A stretch of DNA of 64,000 nucleotides from PALSA-505 sp035308365 (GTDB taxonomy: Bacteria > Actinomycetota > Actinomycetes > Streptosporangiales > Streptosporangiaceae), in the NCBI GenBank assembly GCA_035308365.1, contig DATGGU010000172.1, forward strand, positions 30,172 through 94,171, given 5' to 3'. Both the position numbers and the translations under genes were made by a program. Below the pieces are notes generated by a model. The model made no database searches. It was not told the origin of the DNA and saw nothing but the letters and a program-made list of their open reading frames with translations. Shown in pieces: positions 8,915-17,822 of the stretch (positions are counted from its first letter, which is position 1; each line of letters opens with the position of its first letter).

Positions 8915-9328
8915 TTACCCGGTCAGGCTCATCCGCATGATCACAGTAGTGCCGGACAGACCCGTCAGGATATCGACTTCATCGCAAATCCGGCGGGCCA
9001 GGGCCAAGCCCATCCGGCCCCGGCCTTCCGCTTCCCCGGGCCGCACCCCGGTCTCCCAGCGGCCGGTATCGCGAACCACGGCCAGCACCGTGTTTCCCGT
9101 CCCGCTCCGCAGTTCCAGCTGCGCTTGCGGCGATCCGTAGCGCACGGCGTTCGTGGCGATCTCGCTGACCGCGATCACGAAGTCCGCAACCCGCCCGGAC
9201 GTCAGGCCCGTGGTGGCCATCCACCGTGCCGTCTCCTGCCGCACCCGCCGCAGGTCGCCGACCGAGAACCGGATCAGGTAAGGCGCGGGCCGCGGTACCC
9301 CGTCCACTGGTCCCGGCCCTGTCTGCAC
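8915..9328 (-). CDS. HATPase_c anti-sigma serine kinase (RsbW type)
   Basis: A 137-aa GHKL ATPase-like kinase. The N-box is SEIATNAVRYG, the G1 box is VVRDTG, and the G2 glycine-rich lid is GRGRMGLALARRI. Such kinases bind and inactivate a sigma factor or phosphorylate a STAS antagonist. GTG 9328 follows GGAAGG. It heads the short minus-strand pair with the STAS gene, and the phosphatase is encoded opposite, giving a complete partner-switching set. The target sigma factor is not in the window. Confidence 0.9.
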   Translation of the reverse strand: MQTGPGPVDGVPRPAPYLIRFSVGDLRRVRQETARWMATTGLTSGRVADFVIAVSEIATNAVRYGSPQAQLELRSGTGNTVLAVVRDTGRWETGVRPGEAEGRGRMGLALARRICDEVDILTGLSGTTVIMRMSLTG

Positions 9329-9547
9329 TGGCCCTTCCTACCATTCCAGCCGCTTCCGAAACCGGCGCGGGACCGTGGTGTCCTGGCTGACCAGGAAAAA
9401 TCTAGACGATATGTTTGGCTCCCGCCTCCTGGGTAGCGGGCCGGATCCCGGGCGGCTGGTCTGGCACCGCGGTCAGCGGTGCCAGCGACCCGGGTGAAAC
9501 GTCCGGCGAAGGGAGAAACGATCATGGTGCCCGAGGGCGAACCGGGG

Positions 9548-9596
9548 TCGTGATGCTGGGAAACAGGCCAGGTTCGTGATGCTGGGAAACAGGCCA
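9548..9596 (+). repeat. Tandem direct repeat of 23 bp, 26-bp period, at the start of the DUF3040 gene
   Basis: TCGTGATGCTGGGAAACAGG plus CCA occurs at 9548-9570 and again at 9574-9596 with no mismatches. The second copy ends on the first base of the ATG at 9596. The duplication therefore repeats the ribosome-binding region, including a GGGAAA element. Confidence 0.9.
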
Positions 9597-10147
9597 TGAG
9601 TCTCGCTCCGGAAGAGCGGCGGACCCTGGCACGCATCGAGGATTCGCTGTCTCGCTCTGATCCCAGGCTCGCCTCCTGGCTCACCACCTTCACCCTGCCG
9701 GCCCGGCTGCGCCTGGTGGTGGGCTGCAAACGTGCGATCATGCGCGGTAGCCGCCTGGCCTGGCGGAGGTGGCCCGCCAGGCTTGCCCTGCTGGCAGCCG
9801 GCGCGGCCGTGCTGAGCCTGATCATGGCCGGCATGGTTGCGCTGAGCCGTATCAAGCTGCCTTCGTGCACCGAGCACGGCGTCCATGCCAGCGTCTTTCG
9901 CCCGATACTCACCTGCCGGCGGCCCAGCGGCAGCGTGGCTGGCAGGCTGAACCTGCCCGGCAGTGTCAGCCGTCCAGGAGCATCGATGACGGCCAGAGGC
10001 GCGATGCCCGGTGGGCCGGCCCGGGGTCAGCTCAGGTCATCCAGCGCCGGTGCCGGGGCCGGGATGCCTTCTTCCAGGCCTGCCGCGCCCGTGCCTGAAG
10101 ATGCTCGCGGCCATGGGACTCGCGTTCGTACAGCAGGCCGTAGCTGA
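9596..10147 (+). CDS. DUF3040-type membrane protein
   Basis: The first 30 residues (LAPEERRTLARIEDSLSRSD, then PRLASWL) match the DUF3040 signature of short actinobacterial membrane proteins. Two hydrophobic stretches would follow in a typical member; here one clear helix is visible at about 60-82 (ARLALLAAGAAVLSLIMAGM). The remainder is a low-complexity Pro/Gly/Arg tail. The last ~115 bp overlap the 3' end of the convergent CYTH-CHAD gene, so the tail may be a product of lost stop codons. Function unknown. Confidence 0.6.
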   Translation: MSLAPEERRTLARIEDSLSRSDPRLASWLTTFTLPARLRLVVGCKRAIMRGSRLAWRRWPARLALLAAGAAVLSLIMAGMVALSRIKLPSCTEHGVHASVFRPILTCRRPSGSVAGRLNLPGSVSRPGASMTARGAMPGGPARGQLRSSSAGAGAGMPSSRPAAPVPEDARGHGTRVRTAGRS

Positions 10148-11561
10148 AGGCGTTCTCACCGGCCAGGTGCGCGCTCATCCCGAGCTGGCGCACCTGCTGG
10201 GCCGCTATCACCGCGTCCTGGTGCTCGCCGAGCACGGACTGCACCCGCTTCGTCCGCTTGGCGAACCGCCGGGCCGGCTTCCCGGCCGCCGGCGTGACCG
10301 CTTCCGCGGCGTAACGCAGACGCTTGACCGCCTTGCGGGCCCGGTGCAGCGCCACGTCCCTGGCCGGTCCCGGCGGAGCGTGCCACGCCCTGCGCATCCG
10401 CCGGGCCACCTTCTTGTGGACGCGCCGCACCTGAGCGGGCAGGACGTCCCGGGCCGGGCTGCCCGCCGCCGGGCCGGATGCGGGCTGCCCGGTCAGCCGG
10501 TCCAGGGCGTCGAGCAGCGCGAAATACCGGCGCGAGCTGAGCACGGTCATGACCTCGGCATCCGCCTCCCTCCGTACGGAAGCAAAATGTCCCTGAATGC
10601 GGGCCTGCACCGGCCCGATATTCTGCTCCACCGGGAGCTTGTGCAGTTCGGCGAGCAGGTGCGCGGGAAGCACCTCACCGTCGCGCGCCGCGCCGAGCGC
10701 CCGGCCGAGCCAGCGAAGCTCGGCAGCCAGCCGTTCGGTCTCGGCGTTGCCGGCGACCCGCCGGAATGACCGGAGTGTGCTGCGCAGCCGGCGGGTGGTC
10801 ACCCGCATCTGATGAACCGAGTCCGGCTCGTGCATCCGCACCATCGGGTCGAGCGAGATGAGCCGGCGCGCCTGATCCCGCAGGTAAGCCAGGATCACCT
10901 GGCCCGCCGTGACGGGCCCGGACATATCCGGGCTGGGCTGGATGAACCGCCGGCCCAGTGCGTGTTCCAGCTTGGCTGACCAGTCCGACCGGCGCAGCCC
11001 GTCCCGGCGCAGCATCTCCCCCGCCGCCTCGAGCAGCCGGCGGTCGCCCCCGGTCAGCTCCACCTCGACCTCGTGCCACTGCGACACCGTGGTCGACTCC
11101 CCCATGGTCTGGGCGGACACATCGTCGGCGGCGATCTCGGCCAGCGACTCCCCGGACCGCCCGAGCAGGACCGCCCGCTGCCGTCTGGTGGCGATCCGCG
11201 CCACCGGCCTGAGCGTCTGGCCCCTCGCGAACGCCTGGACCAGTTCGGCCAGCTCCCCGGGTGGCGTGTCGCCATCCCCCAGCGGCAGCCGGACTTCGCG
11301 CCGGGTCCCAGGACCGGCCGGGAGCTTCAGGTGCCACCCGGCGTCGTCGCCGCCGAGCCGCCGCCGCAGCGTGACGCCCGCCCGGATCAGCCGCAGGTCG
11401 GCGGAGTCGTAGTACTCCGCTTCGAGCCGCTGCTCGTCGGGCCCGGACGTCCCGGCCACCTGCGGCAGCCTCTCCAGCTGCGCCAGGTACTCCTGGTAGG
11501 CGAACCCGGTGTCCGCCGGGGCCTCATACTTACGCTCGGTCTCGTTGACACTCACAGTCAT
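10032..11561 (-). CDS. CYTH and CHAD domain protein (polyphosphate/triphosphate-binding)
   Basis: A 509-aa protein with an N-terminal CYTH domain (about 1-205) starting with the ExExK motif in NETERKYEA, as in triphosphate tunnel metalloenzymes. A C-terminal CHAD domain (about 230-500) has helices with conserved His and basic residues: VHQMRVTTRRLRSTLRSF and HRARKAVKRLRYAAE. CYTH domains hydrolyse or bind triphosphates; CHAD domains bind inorganic polyphosphate. ATG 11561 places ExExK at residues 7-11, as expected, whereas the longer frame to 11705 adds an unlike basic stretch. It is followed on the same strand (upstream) by the YihY gene. Confidence 0.9.
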   Translation of the reverse strand: MTVSVNETERKYEAPADTGFAYQEYLAQLERLPQVAGTSGPDEQRLEAEYYDSADLRLIRAGVTLRRRLGGDDAGWHLKLPAGPGTRREVRLPLGDGDTPPGELAELVQAFARGQTLRPVARIATRRQRAVLLGRSGESLAEIAADDVSAQTMGESTTVSQWHEVEVELTGGDRRLLEAAGEMLRRDGLRRSDWSAKLEHALGRRFIQPSPDMSGPVTAGQVILAYLRDQARRLISLDPMVRMHEPDSVHQMRVTTRRLRSTLRSFRRVAGNAETERLAAELRWLGRALGAARDGEVLPAHLLAELHKLPVEQNIGPVQARIQGHFASVRREADAEVMTVLSSRRYFALLDALDRLTGQPASGPAAGSPARDVLPAQVRRVHKKVARRMRRAWHAPPGPARDVALHRARKAVKRLRYAAEAVTPAAGKPARRFAKRTKRVQSVLGEHQDAVIAAQQVRQLGMSAHLAGENAFSYGLLYERESHGREHLQARARQAWKKASRPRHRRWMT

Positions 11562-11601
11562 TTCGGCATCACTACCCTGTTGTGATATCAGCCAGCGGCC
11601 G

Positions 11602-12609
11602 TCAGCGAGCAACCCGCTGCGTGCTGGCGGACCTGCCGGGTTCCTCCCCGTCGGCAAAGCTGACCTCGATCTTCTGGTCCGGGCGGCGCTGCTGGACCTG
11701 GGCATACAGCTCGTAGGACTGCCGGTCCTGGTCGGTCAGCGGGGGCGGGAACATGCTGCGCGGCCACAGCTTGCCGGCGTGCACGACGCTGGCCTCCACC
11801 GCGTACAGAGTGATCTCCGCCTGCAGGTACAGCCAGGCCAGCAGCCCGAGCACCAGGGCGAACGTGCCACCTACGACGGAACTCTTGGACACCTCGCTGC
11901 GCAGCAGATAGGTGCCGACGCTCTGCAGGATCTGCCAGGCGACCGCGCTGAGGATCGCACCCAGCCACAGCGCCCGCCCGGTTATCTCGGATGCGGTGGC
12001 CAGCCGGAAGCCGAGCCAGAACAGCCCGACGTTCAGGATCAGGGCGACCGCCGTCGCCGCCACGTACGCCCCGGCTCCGGTGAACGACTTCCCCGCGCCA
12101 CCGGCCAGGCCGGCGATGATCAGGGTGGCGATCTCGCCGAGCCCCACCACCAGGAGCAGGCCGAGGCTGCGCAGGTTGGCCGGCAGGAATCCGGGCCGCC
12201 GGGTCATCGGCACCTCCCAGACCTGGTTGAACGCGTTCTGCGCGGCACTGGCCACGCCCCGGGCGCCCAGCAGGGTCAAGATGATGCCGATGGCCAGCGC
12301 GAAGCCCGTTCCGTGCAGGTGCTTCAGGCTGCCGATCAACTGGCTGCCGAAGCCGGGGAAGTCGGCGATCGCCTTCGTCTGCACCGTGTGCTCCAGCGCC
12401 GGATGGTGCTGCAGCACGATGCTGGTCACGGTGACGAGCACAAGCAGCAGCGGGAACAGCGACGCGAAGGCGTAGTAGGCGATCAGCGCGGCCAGGCTGC
12501 CGGCCTGGTCGTCGCCGAATTTCTTCCACACCGCGACCGGGAACGCCAGCACCCGCCGCCGCTGCTGAAATCTGTCCACTGCCCGCAGCAGCGCCTTGAT
12601 GGTGTCCAT
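11602..12609 (-). CDS. YihY/BrkB family inner-membrane protein
   Basis: A 335-aa membrane protein with the family signature near the N-terminus (DDQAGSLAALIAYYAFASLF) and about six helices: 40-65, 95-120, 140-165, 180-205, 215-235 and 250-275. The last ~50 residues form a charged cytoplasmic tail. Once annotated as ribonuclease BN, the family has no confirmed enzymatic role. ATG 12609 puts the conserved core at the usual distance; an alternative in-frame start is at 12645. It lies 40 bp upstream of the CYTH-CHAD start and may be cotranscribed. Confidence 0.85.
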   Translation of the reverse strand: MDTIKALLRAVDRFQQRRRVLAFPVAVWKKFGDDQAGSLAALIAYYAFASLFPLLLVLVTVTSIVLQHHPALEHTVQTKAIADFPGFGSQLIGSLKHLHGTGFALAIGIILTLLGARGVASAAQNAFNQVWEVPMTRRPGFLPANLRSLGLLLVVGLGEIATLIIAGLAGGAGKSFTGAGAYVAATAVALILNVGLFWLGFRLATASEITGRALWLGAILSAVAWQILQSVGTYLLRSEVSKSSVVGGTFALVLGLLAWLYLQAEITLYAVEASVVHAGKLWPRSMFPPPLTDQDRQSYELYAQVQQRRPDQKIEVSFADGEEPGRSASTQRVAR

Positions 12610-12675
12610 CGGGTTCTGCTTCCCCCCAGCGGCTCGGCCAACCACTCAGGGAGCAACATAACCGCAGGTGACAAA

Positions 12676-14043
12676 TTAACGGTTGATCAGCACCAGTTCG
12701 GGGGTCTGGCAGATGTACCCGGCCGGGGTCTGGATCCGCTGCGGGCAGGCGGACAGCAGCACGGTGGGGTCGGTGGAGCCGGCGCTGCCGCCGATGCCGG
12801 ACAGGTCGACGAAGAAGTGCGGCCAGGGCAGCGTCCTGGTGCTCCAGATCACCCGCTGCTGGGCCACGTCGTATCCCCAGGCCTCGCCGAGCGCGCCCAG
12901 GTCGAGGCCGAGCGCCACGCCGTCGCGCACGCCGTAGACCCCACCGGTCGCCGAGCCGCTGGCGCCGGTCACCCGGGCCACGCTGTGCCCCGACCAGGCC
13001 TGCACCCCGGTCAGCGTGCTCGTGCTGCCGATGGCGAGGTAGAACAGGCCGCGCACCACGTCCACGCTCTCCGGCACGACATCGGCCCGGTGCCAGAGCA
13101 ACTGGCCGGTGGCACCGCTGTACGCGCTGACCCCCTGGGTGGACGCGAACAGCACGACACCGCGGACCACCGCCGCGAGCCTGCCCACGTACGGGCTGCC
13201 CGAAGGGTAGATGATCTGCTCAAGGCCGGTCCGCAGGCTGATCCGGCGGACCGCCGTGACCGGCCCGGTTCCCATGGGCCCGCCCACGGCCTGCGCGACA
13301 TACAGGTGGCCGCCGTCCGAGCGCCAGCTCTGCAGGTCGTCCCCGGTGGAGCGGGACCAGGCCACCCGCCCGGTCGCGTTGTCGTAGCTGGTCACCGCCG
13401 ACGGGCCGACCACCACCGTGTCATGGCCCGGGGCCGCGACCGCCCCGCCGAACGGGGCGGCCGGGTAGGAGCGGAGCTGCCGCCCGCCGCTGGCGGTGAG
13501 CAGGACCGTGCGCTGGCTGGCGCCGCCGGGACCGGGCTGCGGCCCGTCCGACACCCCCACGGCGACGACGGCCGGCCAGACCCGGACGGACACGATCCGC
13601 GACCCGGCCGGGAAGCCGGTCAGGCCGGTCACCCAGAGCGTGTGGCCGGTGCGCGCGCTGTAGCCGTAGACGATCATGCCAAAGCCGAGCGCCACCACCG
13701 ACGGCCCGGCCGCCGCGTACACCTGCTGGGTCTGCGGCCCGGTGCCCGGTGTGGCGCCGGAGGACGGTAGCGTGCTCGCGCCCGGCGGCGGGGAGCTGGT
13801 CCCGGGGCTGGTCGCAGGGTAAGCCGGGGCGAGCGGGACCGTGCCGGGCAGCGCGCTGGAGGCGTCCCAGGAGCCCGGCAGCGAAATGATCCAGCGCACC
13901 GTGCCCGCCGTGGTGGCGGCGCACGGCGAGCTGCCGCAGCCGGCGGCCGGGTTGCTGGAGGTCGTCACCGGTGCGAACGCGACCACGGCCAGTACGCCGG
14001 CCAGCAGGCCGCGGCGCAGCCAGCCGTGCCATGCGCGCGCCAA
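12676..14043 (-). CDS. Secreted PQQ-like beta-propeller repeat protein
   Basis: A 455-aa exported protein. The N-terminus has a basic start and a hydrophobic helix (RGLLAGVLAVVAFAP), consistent with a signal peptide or anchor. The mature part repeats blades such as YAAAGPSVVALGFGM, GYSARTGHTLWVTGL, SYDNATGRVAWSRS and AYSGATGQLLWHRA, each with the Gly-x-x-x-Trp pattern of PQQ/WD40-like propellers. TTG 14043 is preferred over the in-frame GTG 14049 because GGAGG lies 7 nt before the TTG but only 1 nt before the GTG. Ligand unknown. Confidence 0.75.
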   Translation of the reverse strand: MARAWHGWLRRGLLAGVLAVVAFAPVTTSSNPAAGCGSSPCAATTAGTVRWIISLPGSWDASSALPGTVPLAPAYPATSPGTSSPPPGASTLPSSGATPGTGPQTQQVYAAAGPSVVALGFGMIVYGYSARTGHTLWVTGLTGFPAGSRIVSVRVWPAVVAVGVSDGPQPGPGGASQRTVLLTASGGRQLRSYPAAPFGGAVAAPGHDTVVVGPSAVTSYDNATGRVAWSRSTGDDLQSWRSDGGHLYVAQAVGGPMGTGPVTAVRRISLRTGLEQIIYPSGSPYVGRLAAVVRGVVLFASTQGVSAYSGATGQLLWHRADVVPESVDVVRGLFYLAIGSTSTLTGVQAWSGHSVARVTGASGSATGGVYGVRDGVALGLDLGALGEAWGYDVAQQRVIWSTRTLPWPHFFVDLSGIGGSAGSTDPTVLLSACPQRIQTPAGYICQTPELVLINR

Positions 14044-14263
14044 GGTCACGCCTCCGATCTGGGGCTGAGCGGTTCGCCGGGCGACGGTCCGCCGGTCCGC
14101 GAGGGGATCGCGGGCACCGTACGGAATCGCGATCTTTTTACTACCGTAACTGCGCAGCCCCGTCAGACGAACGGGACTGAAAGCGGATCCCCGGGGTAGC
14201 GCGCGGCGGTGACCGATAGCGTTGTGCTGGCCGCGCGCGCGGCCCGCCGGTTGAGGAGGAGAG

Positions 14264-14788
14264 ATGGCAGAGCGGGCTCCGTTGCCCTACGAATTCATGC
14301 CGAAGGTGCCGTCGTTCACGGTCGAGAGCAACGATGTTGCCGATGGCGAGCAGATGAGCGACGCCCAGGTGTTCAACGACTTCGGCATGACCGGGCAGAA
14401 CGTTTCACCGCACCTGCGCTGGTCAGGATTCCCGGCGCAGACCAAGGGGTTCGCGGTCACCTGCTTCGACCCGGATGCCCCGACGGGTTCGGGGTTCTGG
14501 CACTGGATCGTGCTCGGCCTGCCCGCCTCGGTCACCGAGCTGCCCACGGGTGCCGCCGCGGACCTGCCGGGCGGGGCGTTCCACGTCCGCAACGACTACG
14601 GGGCCAAGGACTTTGGCGGCGCCGCGCCGCCGCAGGGCGACCCGCCGCACCGGTACGTGTTCGCCGTGCACGCACTGGACACCGATGACCTGGGTGTCAA
14701 CTCCGACATCACGCCCGCGGTGGCCGGGTTCAACCTGCGGTTCCACACGCTCGCCCGCGGGCTGCTCATTCCGGTGTACGGTCACTGA
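14264..14788 (+). CDS. YbhB/YbcL family PEBP (Raf-kinase-inhibitor-like) protein
   Basis: A 174-aa phosphatidylethanolamine-binding-protein fold, about the usual length. It shows VSPHLRWSGFPAQTKGFA, CFDPDAPTGSGFWHWIV (the DPDAP and GxxHW ligand-pocket motifs) and PPHRYVFAVHALDTD. No signal peptide is seen. ATG 14264 lies behind GGAGGAG. Its 3' end overlaps the convergent regulator gene by 23 bp. The physiological ligand of bacterial members is not settled. Confidence 0.92.
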   Translation: MAERAPLPYEFMPKVPSFTVESNDVADGEQMSDAQVFNDFGMTGQNVSPHLRWSGFPAQTKGFAVTCFDPDAPTGSGFWHWIVLGLPASVTELPTGAAADLPGGAFHVRNDYGAKDFGGAAPPQGDPPHRYVFAVHALDTDDLGVNSDITPAVAGFNLRFHTLARGLLIPVYGH

Positions 14789-15956
14789 CGCTCTTGGCCC
14801 GGCGGGCCGTGGTGCGGCCTGGCAGCGTGGCGATGTGCTCGCCGCAGCGGCCGGCGTCGTAGCCTGGCAGGCTGTCGAGCTGGGCCAGCAGCCACGGCGA
14901 GGACAGCACCCTGACCATGCTCTGCACCTCGCGGGACTCGGCGGCCGAGCGCGGGATGACCAGGTCGAAGCGTTCGTCGGCGAGCGGCACGAACGGCAGG
15001 CCGTAGGCGAGCGCGGCCGGTTCGGCGCAGATGCCCGCCTCGGCCAGCCCGGACGCGATCGCGGAGGCGACCTGCAGGTGCCCGGTCGCCCTGGTGTCGT
15101 AGCCGGGCAGCGCGTCCGGCTTGACGCTGCGGGCGGCCAGCTCGCGGTCGAGCACCTGCCTGGCCTCCGAGCCCACTTCCCGGTTGACCAGGCGCAGGCC
15201 CAGCCGGGCCAGGTCGGTGACTCCGGTGACCTCACCGGCCAGCCACGGCGCGAGCACCAGCCCCTCCCGCCAGGCGGAAAGGCCGATCACCTCGGCGCCC
15301 TGGCCACCGAGCAGCTTGCGGGCCTCACCGTAGGGTGTCTTTCCTGCCGGGAAGGCCGGGGTGCCGTAGTCTGCGCCTGGCCGGTCGGGCAGGTGCACGC
15401 CGGCCACGTGCACCAGGCCGGCGGCGGCCAGCCGGAGCGCCTGCTCGCTGCCGCAGGGCCACCAGGCGAAGCCGACCGGCGGGTCGAGCAGCGCCAGCGG
15501 CGCCTCGAGCAGCGGGAGGGCGGGGTCGCAGCCGGCCACGACCAGGGTGGACCGCGGCGGCGCGATGGGCTGGACCAGGCCCGGCTCGGTGCCGGCCAGG
15601 CCGCCGGCCGGGAGGAACCCCGCCCTGGTCGCGGTGTCCCCGGTCAGCGGCAGCGCGACGAACCGCTCGCCCACCGGGGCCAGCGCGGTCCGGGCGCCCG
15701 GGCCGCCGAGCCCGGCCACCGGCTCCACCTTGATCTCGGCCGGCGTGTCGCCGGGGCCGAACACCTCCTCGACCGTCATGCCGAGCACCCGGGCGACGGT
15801 CAGCGCCACCCGCAGCGACGGGTCGCTGTGCCCGGCCTCGATGGCGGAGACGGCCTGCCTGGACACGCCGGCCATCCCGGCGAGCTGCTGCTGTGAGAAG
15901 CCGCGGGCCTGCCGGGCCAGCCGGAGCCGCAGGCCGCGGTTGCGCGCTATCCGCAT
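14766..15956 (-). CDS. HTH (XRE-type) regulator fused to a periplasmic-binding-protein-like ligand domain, for the W/Mo transporter
   Basis: The N-terminus (about 1-65) is a Cro/C1-type helix-turn-helix: LRLARQARGFSQQQLAGM, GVSRQAVSAIEAG. The remaining ~320 residues resemble a type-2 substrate-binding fold like ModA/WtpA-like or PBP-domain regulators, with SEQALRLAAAGLVHVAGVHL and DLVIPRSAA. There is no signal peptide, so the binding domain is cytoplasmic. ATG 15956 overlaps the ATPase stop by 10 bp, making it the last gene of the transporter operon. I infer that it senses the imported oxyanion and controls the operon; this is unproven. Confidence 0.8.
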   Translation of the reverse strand: MRIARNRGLRLRLARQARGFSQQQLAGMAGVSRQAVSAIEAGHSDPSLRVALTVARVLGMTVEEVFGPGDTPAEIKVEPVAGLGGPGARTALAPVGERFVALPLTGDTATRAGFLPAGGLAGTEPGLVQPIAPPRSTLVVAGCDPALPLLEAPLALLDPPVGFAWWPCGSEQALRLAAAGLVHVAGVHLPDRPGADYGTPAFPAGKTPYGEARKLLGGQGAEVIGLSAWREGLVLAPWLAGEVTGVTDLARLGLRLVNREVGSEARQVLDRELAARSVKPDALPGYDTRATGHLQVASAIASGLAEAGICAEPAALAYGLPFVPLADERFDLVIPRSAAESREVQSMVRVLSSPWLLAQLDSLPGYDAGRCGEHIATLPGRTTARRAKSVSDRTPE

Positions 15957-16957
15957 TCGATCCCCCAGGTTGCCGCGGCGGCCGTGGCTGCTGGCCGGGC
16001 TGTGCCGTCCGGGCCGAAGCGAGGCGGGTCCAGCGCGGTCACCAGCAGTTCCCCGTCGTGTGCTGCCGGGTTGTCCGGCAGGTAGCAGGTGATCACAGTC
16101 TCGCCGACCTTCAGGTCGGCTTCCCAGCCTGCCCCGGACGGCCGGTGCGCGGCCAGCGTCGCGGCCAGGACCATGCCCTTGGCGGGGTGGGCACCCGCGA
16201 TGACCCGGCCGGGATGTATGCCGGCCGTCGCGCCGCCGCCGGGCAGCGGGACGAAGCCAAGGTAGCCGACCAGTTCGGCGACCCGGCGCGAGGCCGGGTG
16301 CAGCACGACCTCGTGCGGGGTCCCCGTTTGCAGCATGACACCATGGTCGAGCACGGCCAGCCGGTCCGCGAACGCCTGGGCATCGGGAAGCTCGTGCGTC
16401 ACCAGGATCGCGGGCAGCCCGCGTTCGGCGATCAGCCCGGCCACAAGCTCGGTGAGCGACCGGCGCAGGGAGGCGTCAAGGCCGCGGTAGGGCTCGTCGA
16501 GCAGCAGCGTGTCGCAGTCGGCCAGCAGCAGCCTGCCCAGCGCCACCCGGTGCGCCTGGCCGCCGGACAGCCTGGCCGGCATGGCGGCCAGCAGGCCGCC
16601 GATGCCGAGCAGCCCGGCCAGTTCGGTGAGCTTGGCGCCGCGGTCAGCGGTCGGCGCGTAGCCGAGGTTGGCCCGCACCGACAGGTGCGGGAACAGGCTG
16701 GGATCCTGGCGCAGCAGGCCGACCCGGCGCTGCCACGGGGGGATGGCTGTCCGGGGCGGCTGCGTTGCGGTGAGCACCCGGCCGTTCAGGGTGATCCGGC
16801 CGCGGCGCAGCGGGACCAGCCCGGCGATGGCCTCCAGGATGGTGGTCTTGCCGGCGCCGGAGGGGCCGAACAGGGCCAGCCGGTCCCCCGGGGCGGCCGA
16901 CAGGGCCGCGTGCACGCGGAAGTCCCTGCGGTCAACCTCGACGTCGGCGTCCAGCAC
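15947..16957 (-). CDS. ABC transporter ATP-binding protein, tungstate/molybdate type
   Basis: A 336-aa nucleotide-binding subunit: Walker A GPSGAGKTT, a signature LSGGQAHRVALGR (the usual Arg/Gln replaced by Ala-His), Walker B LLLDEPYRGLD and the switch His in VTHELPDAQ. A ~100-residue C-terminal part after the ATPase resembles the MOP/TOBE regulatory domain (AHRPSGAGWEADLKVGETV). GTG 16957 overlaps the permease 3' end by 26 bp and starts at the conserved beta-strand; the longer frame to 17098 encodes an unlikely basic peptide. Confidence 0.9.
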   Translation of the reverse strand: MLDADVEVDRRDFRVHAALSAAPGDRLALFGPSGAGKTTILEAIAGLVPLRRGRITLNGRVLTATQPPRTAIPPWQRRVGLLRQDPSLFPHLSVRANLGYAPTADRGAKLTELAGLLGIGGLLAAMPARLSGGQAHRVALGRLLLADCDTLLLDEPYRGLDASLRRSLTELVAGLIAERGLPAILVTHELPDAQAFADRLAVLDHGVMLQTGTPHEVVLHPASRRVAELVGYLGFVPLPGGGATAGIHPGRVIAGAHPAKGMVLAATLAAHRPSGAGWEADLKVGETVITCYLPDNPAAHDGELLVTALDPPRFGPDGTARPAATAAAATWGIECG

Positions 16958-17822
16958 GGGCGCTCCAGATGTAGGCGGCCAGCGGCAGCGGCAGCGCGAC
17001 AACCAGCAGGACCAGCGCGAACGGCAGGGCGGTCGGCAGCCCGGTCTCCTGCAGCGTGGTGAAGATCTGCATCGGTATGCCGTAGGGGTGGTAGGCAATG
17101 ATAACGACCGCGCCGAACGCGCCCATAGCCCTGGCCCAGGCGATGGCCAGCGACATGGCCAGGCCCGGCGCGGCCAGTGGCAGCGTGACCCGCCGGAACA
17201 CCCGGCCCGGCCGGTCGCCGAGCAGGCCGGCCTGCTGTTCGAGCCGTGGATCCACGCCGCCGAAGGCCGCCTGCGCGCCCAGCACGTAGTACGGTGCCGA
17301 CTCGTACACCTCGGCGATGACCAGGGCCAGGAACGTGTTGGTCGCGGACAGGTGCAGGTGGCCGATCAGCTCGCCGGCCGGCGTGTACGGGCCGACCAGG
17401 AAGACCAGCAGCAGGCCGATCACCAGCGGCGGCAGCAGCAGGCTGGCCAGCACGCCGGCCTCCCAGACCCGCGGGAACGGGAGGGTGCCGCGGGCCAGCT
17501 TCACCGACAGCGGCGTGCAGATGAACAGCAGCACGGCCAGCGTGACACCGCCGGACTCGACCGAGACCAGCAGCGGGTCCAGCGCGCCCGGTGCGGTCAG
17601 CGCGCTCTTGATGGCGCCGCCGGACAGGTGCGTGAGCAGGGCGATCACCGGGCCGAGCAGGGCGATCCAGATGACCGCCGCGCCGGCCACCGAGGCGTAT
17701 CCGGAGATGGAGCGCAGCGCTGGGCGGTCCCTGGCAAGGTGGCGCGGGCCGGGCTGCCCGGGAGGGTCGTCCCGCCAGGCAGCCCCGCCTGCCGCCGCCG
17801 CTGGGCTAACCTCCCAGTTCAC
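16932..17822 (-). CDS. ABC transporter permease, tungstate/molybdate type
   Basis: About 296 aa with six hydrophobic helices (roughly 45-70, 90-110, 125-150, 160-180, 215-240, 260-285). The cytoplasmic EAA-like loop is QAGLLGDRPGRVFRRVTLPLA, which docks the ATPase. GTG 17822 overlaps the stop of the binding-protein gene by 17 bp. The first ~35 residues are polar and not typical, so the true start may lie slightly downstream. WtpB/ModB-like by length and by neighbours. Confidence 0.88.
   Translation of the reverse strand: MNWEVSPAAAAGGAAWRDDPPGQPGPRHLARDRPALRSISGYASVAGAAVIWIALLGPVIALLTHLSGGAIKSALTAPGALDPLLVSVESGGVTLAVLLFICTPLSVKLARGTLPFPRVWEAGVLASLLLPPLVIGLLLVFLVGPYTPAGELIGHLHLSATNTFLALVIAEVYESAPYYVLGAQAAFGGVDPRLEQQAGLLGDRPGRVFRRVTLPLAAPGLAMSLAIAWARAMGAFGAVVIIAYHPYGIPMQIFTTLQETGLPTALPFALVLLVVALPLPLAAYIWSARAGRRRRG

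Noticed and set aside
11509..13770. 753-codon plus-strand frame over the CYTH-CHAD, YihY and propeller genes
   Set aside because: Gln/Arg/Gly-rich shadow translation crossing three genes with clear domains on the minus strand.
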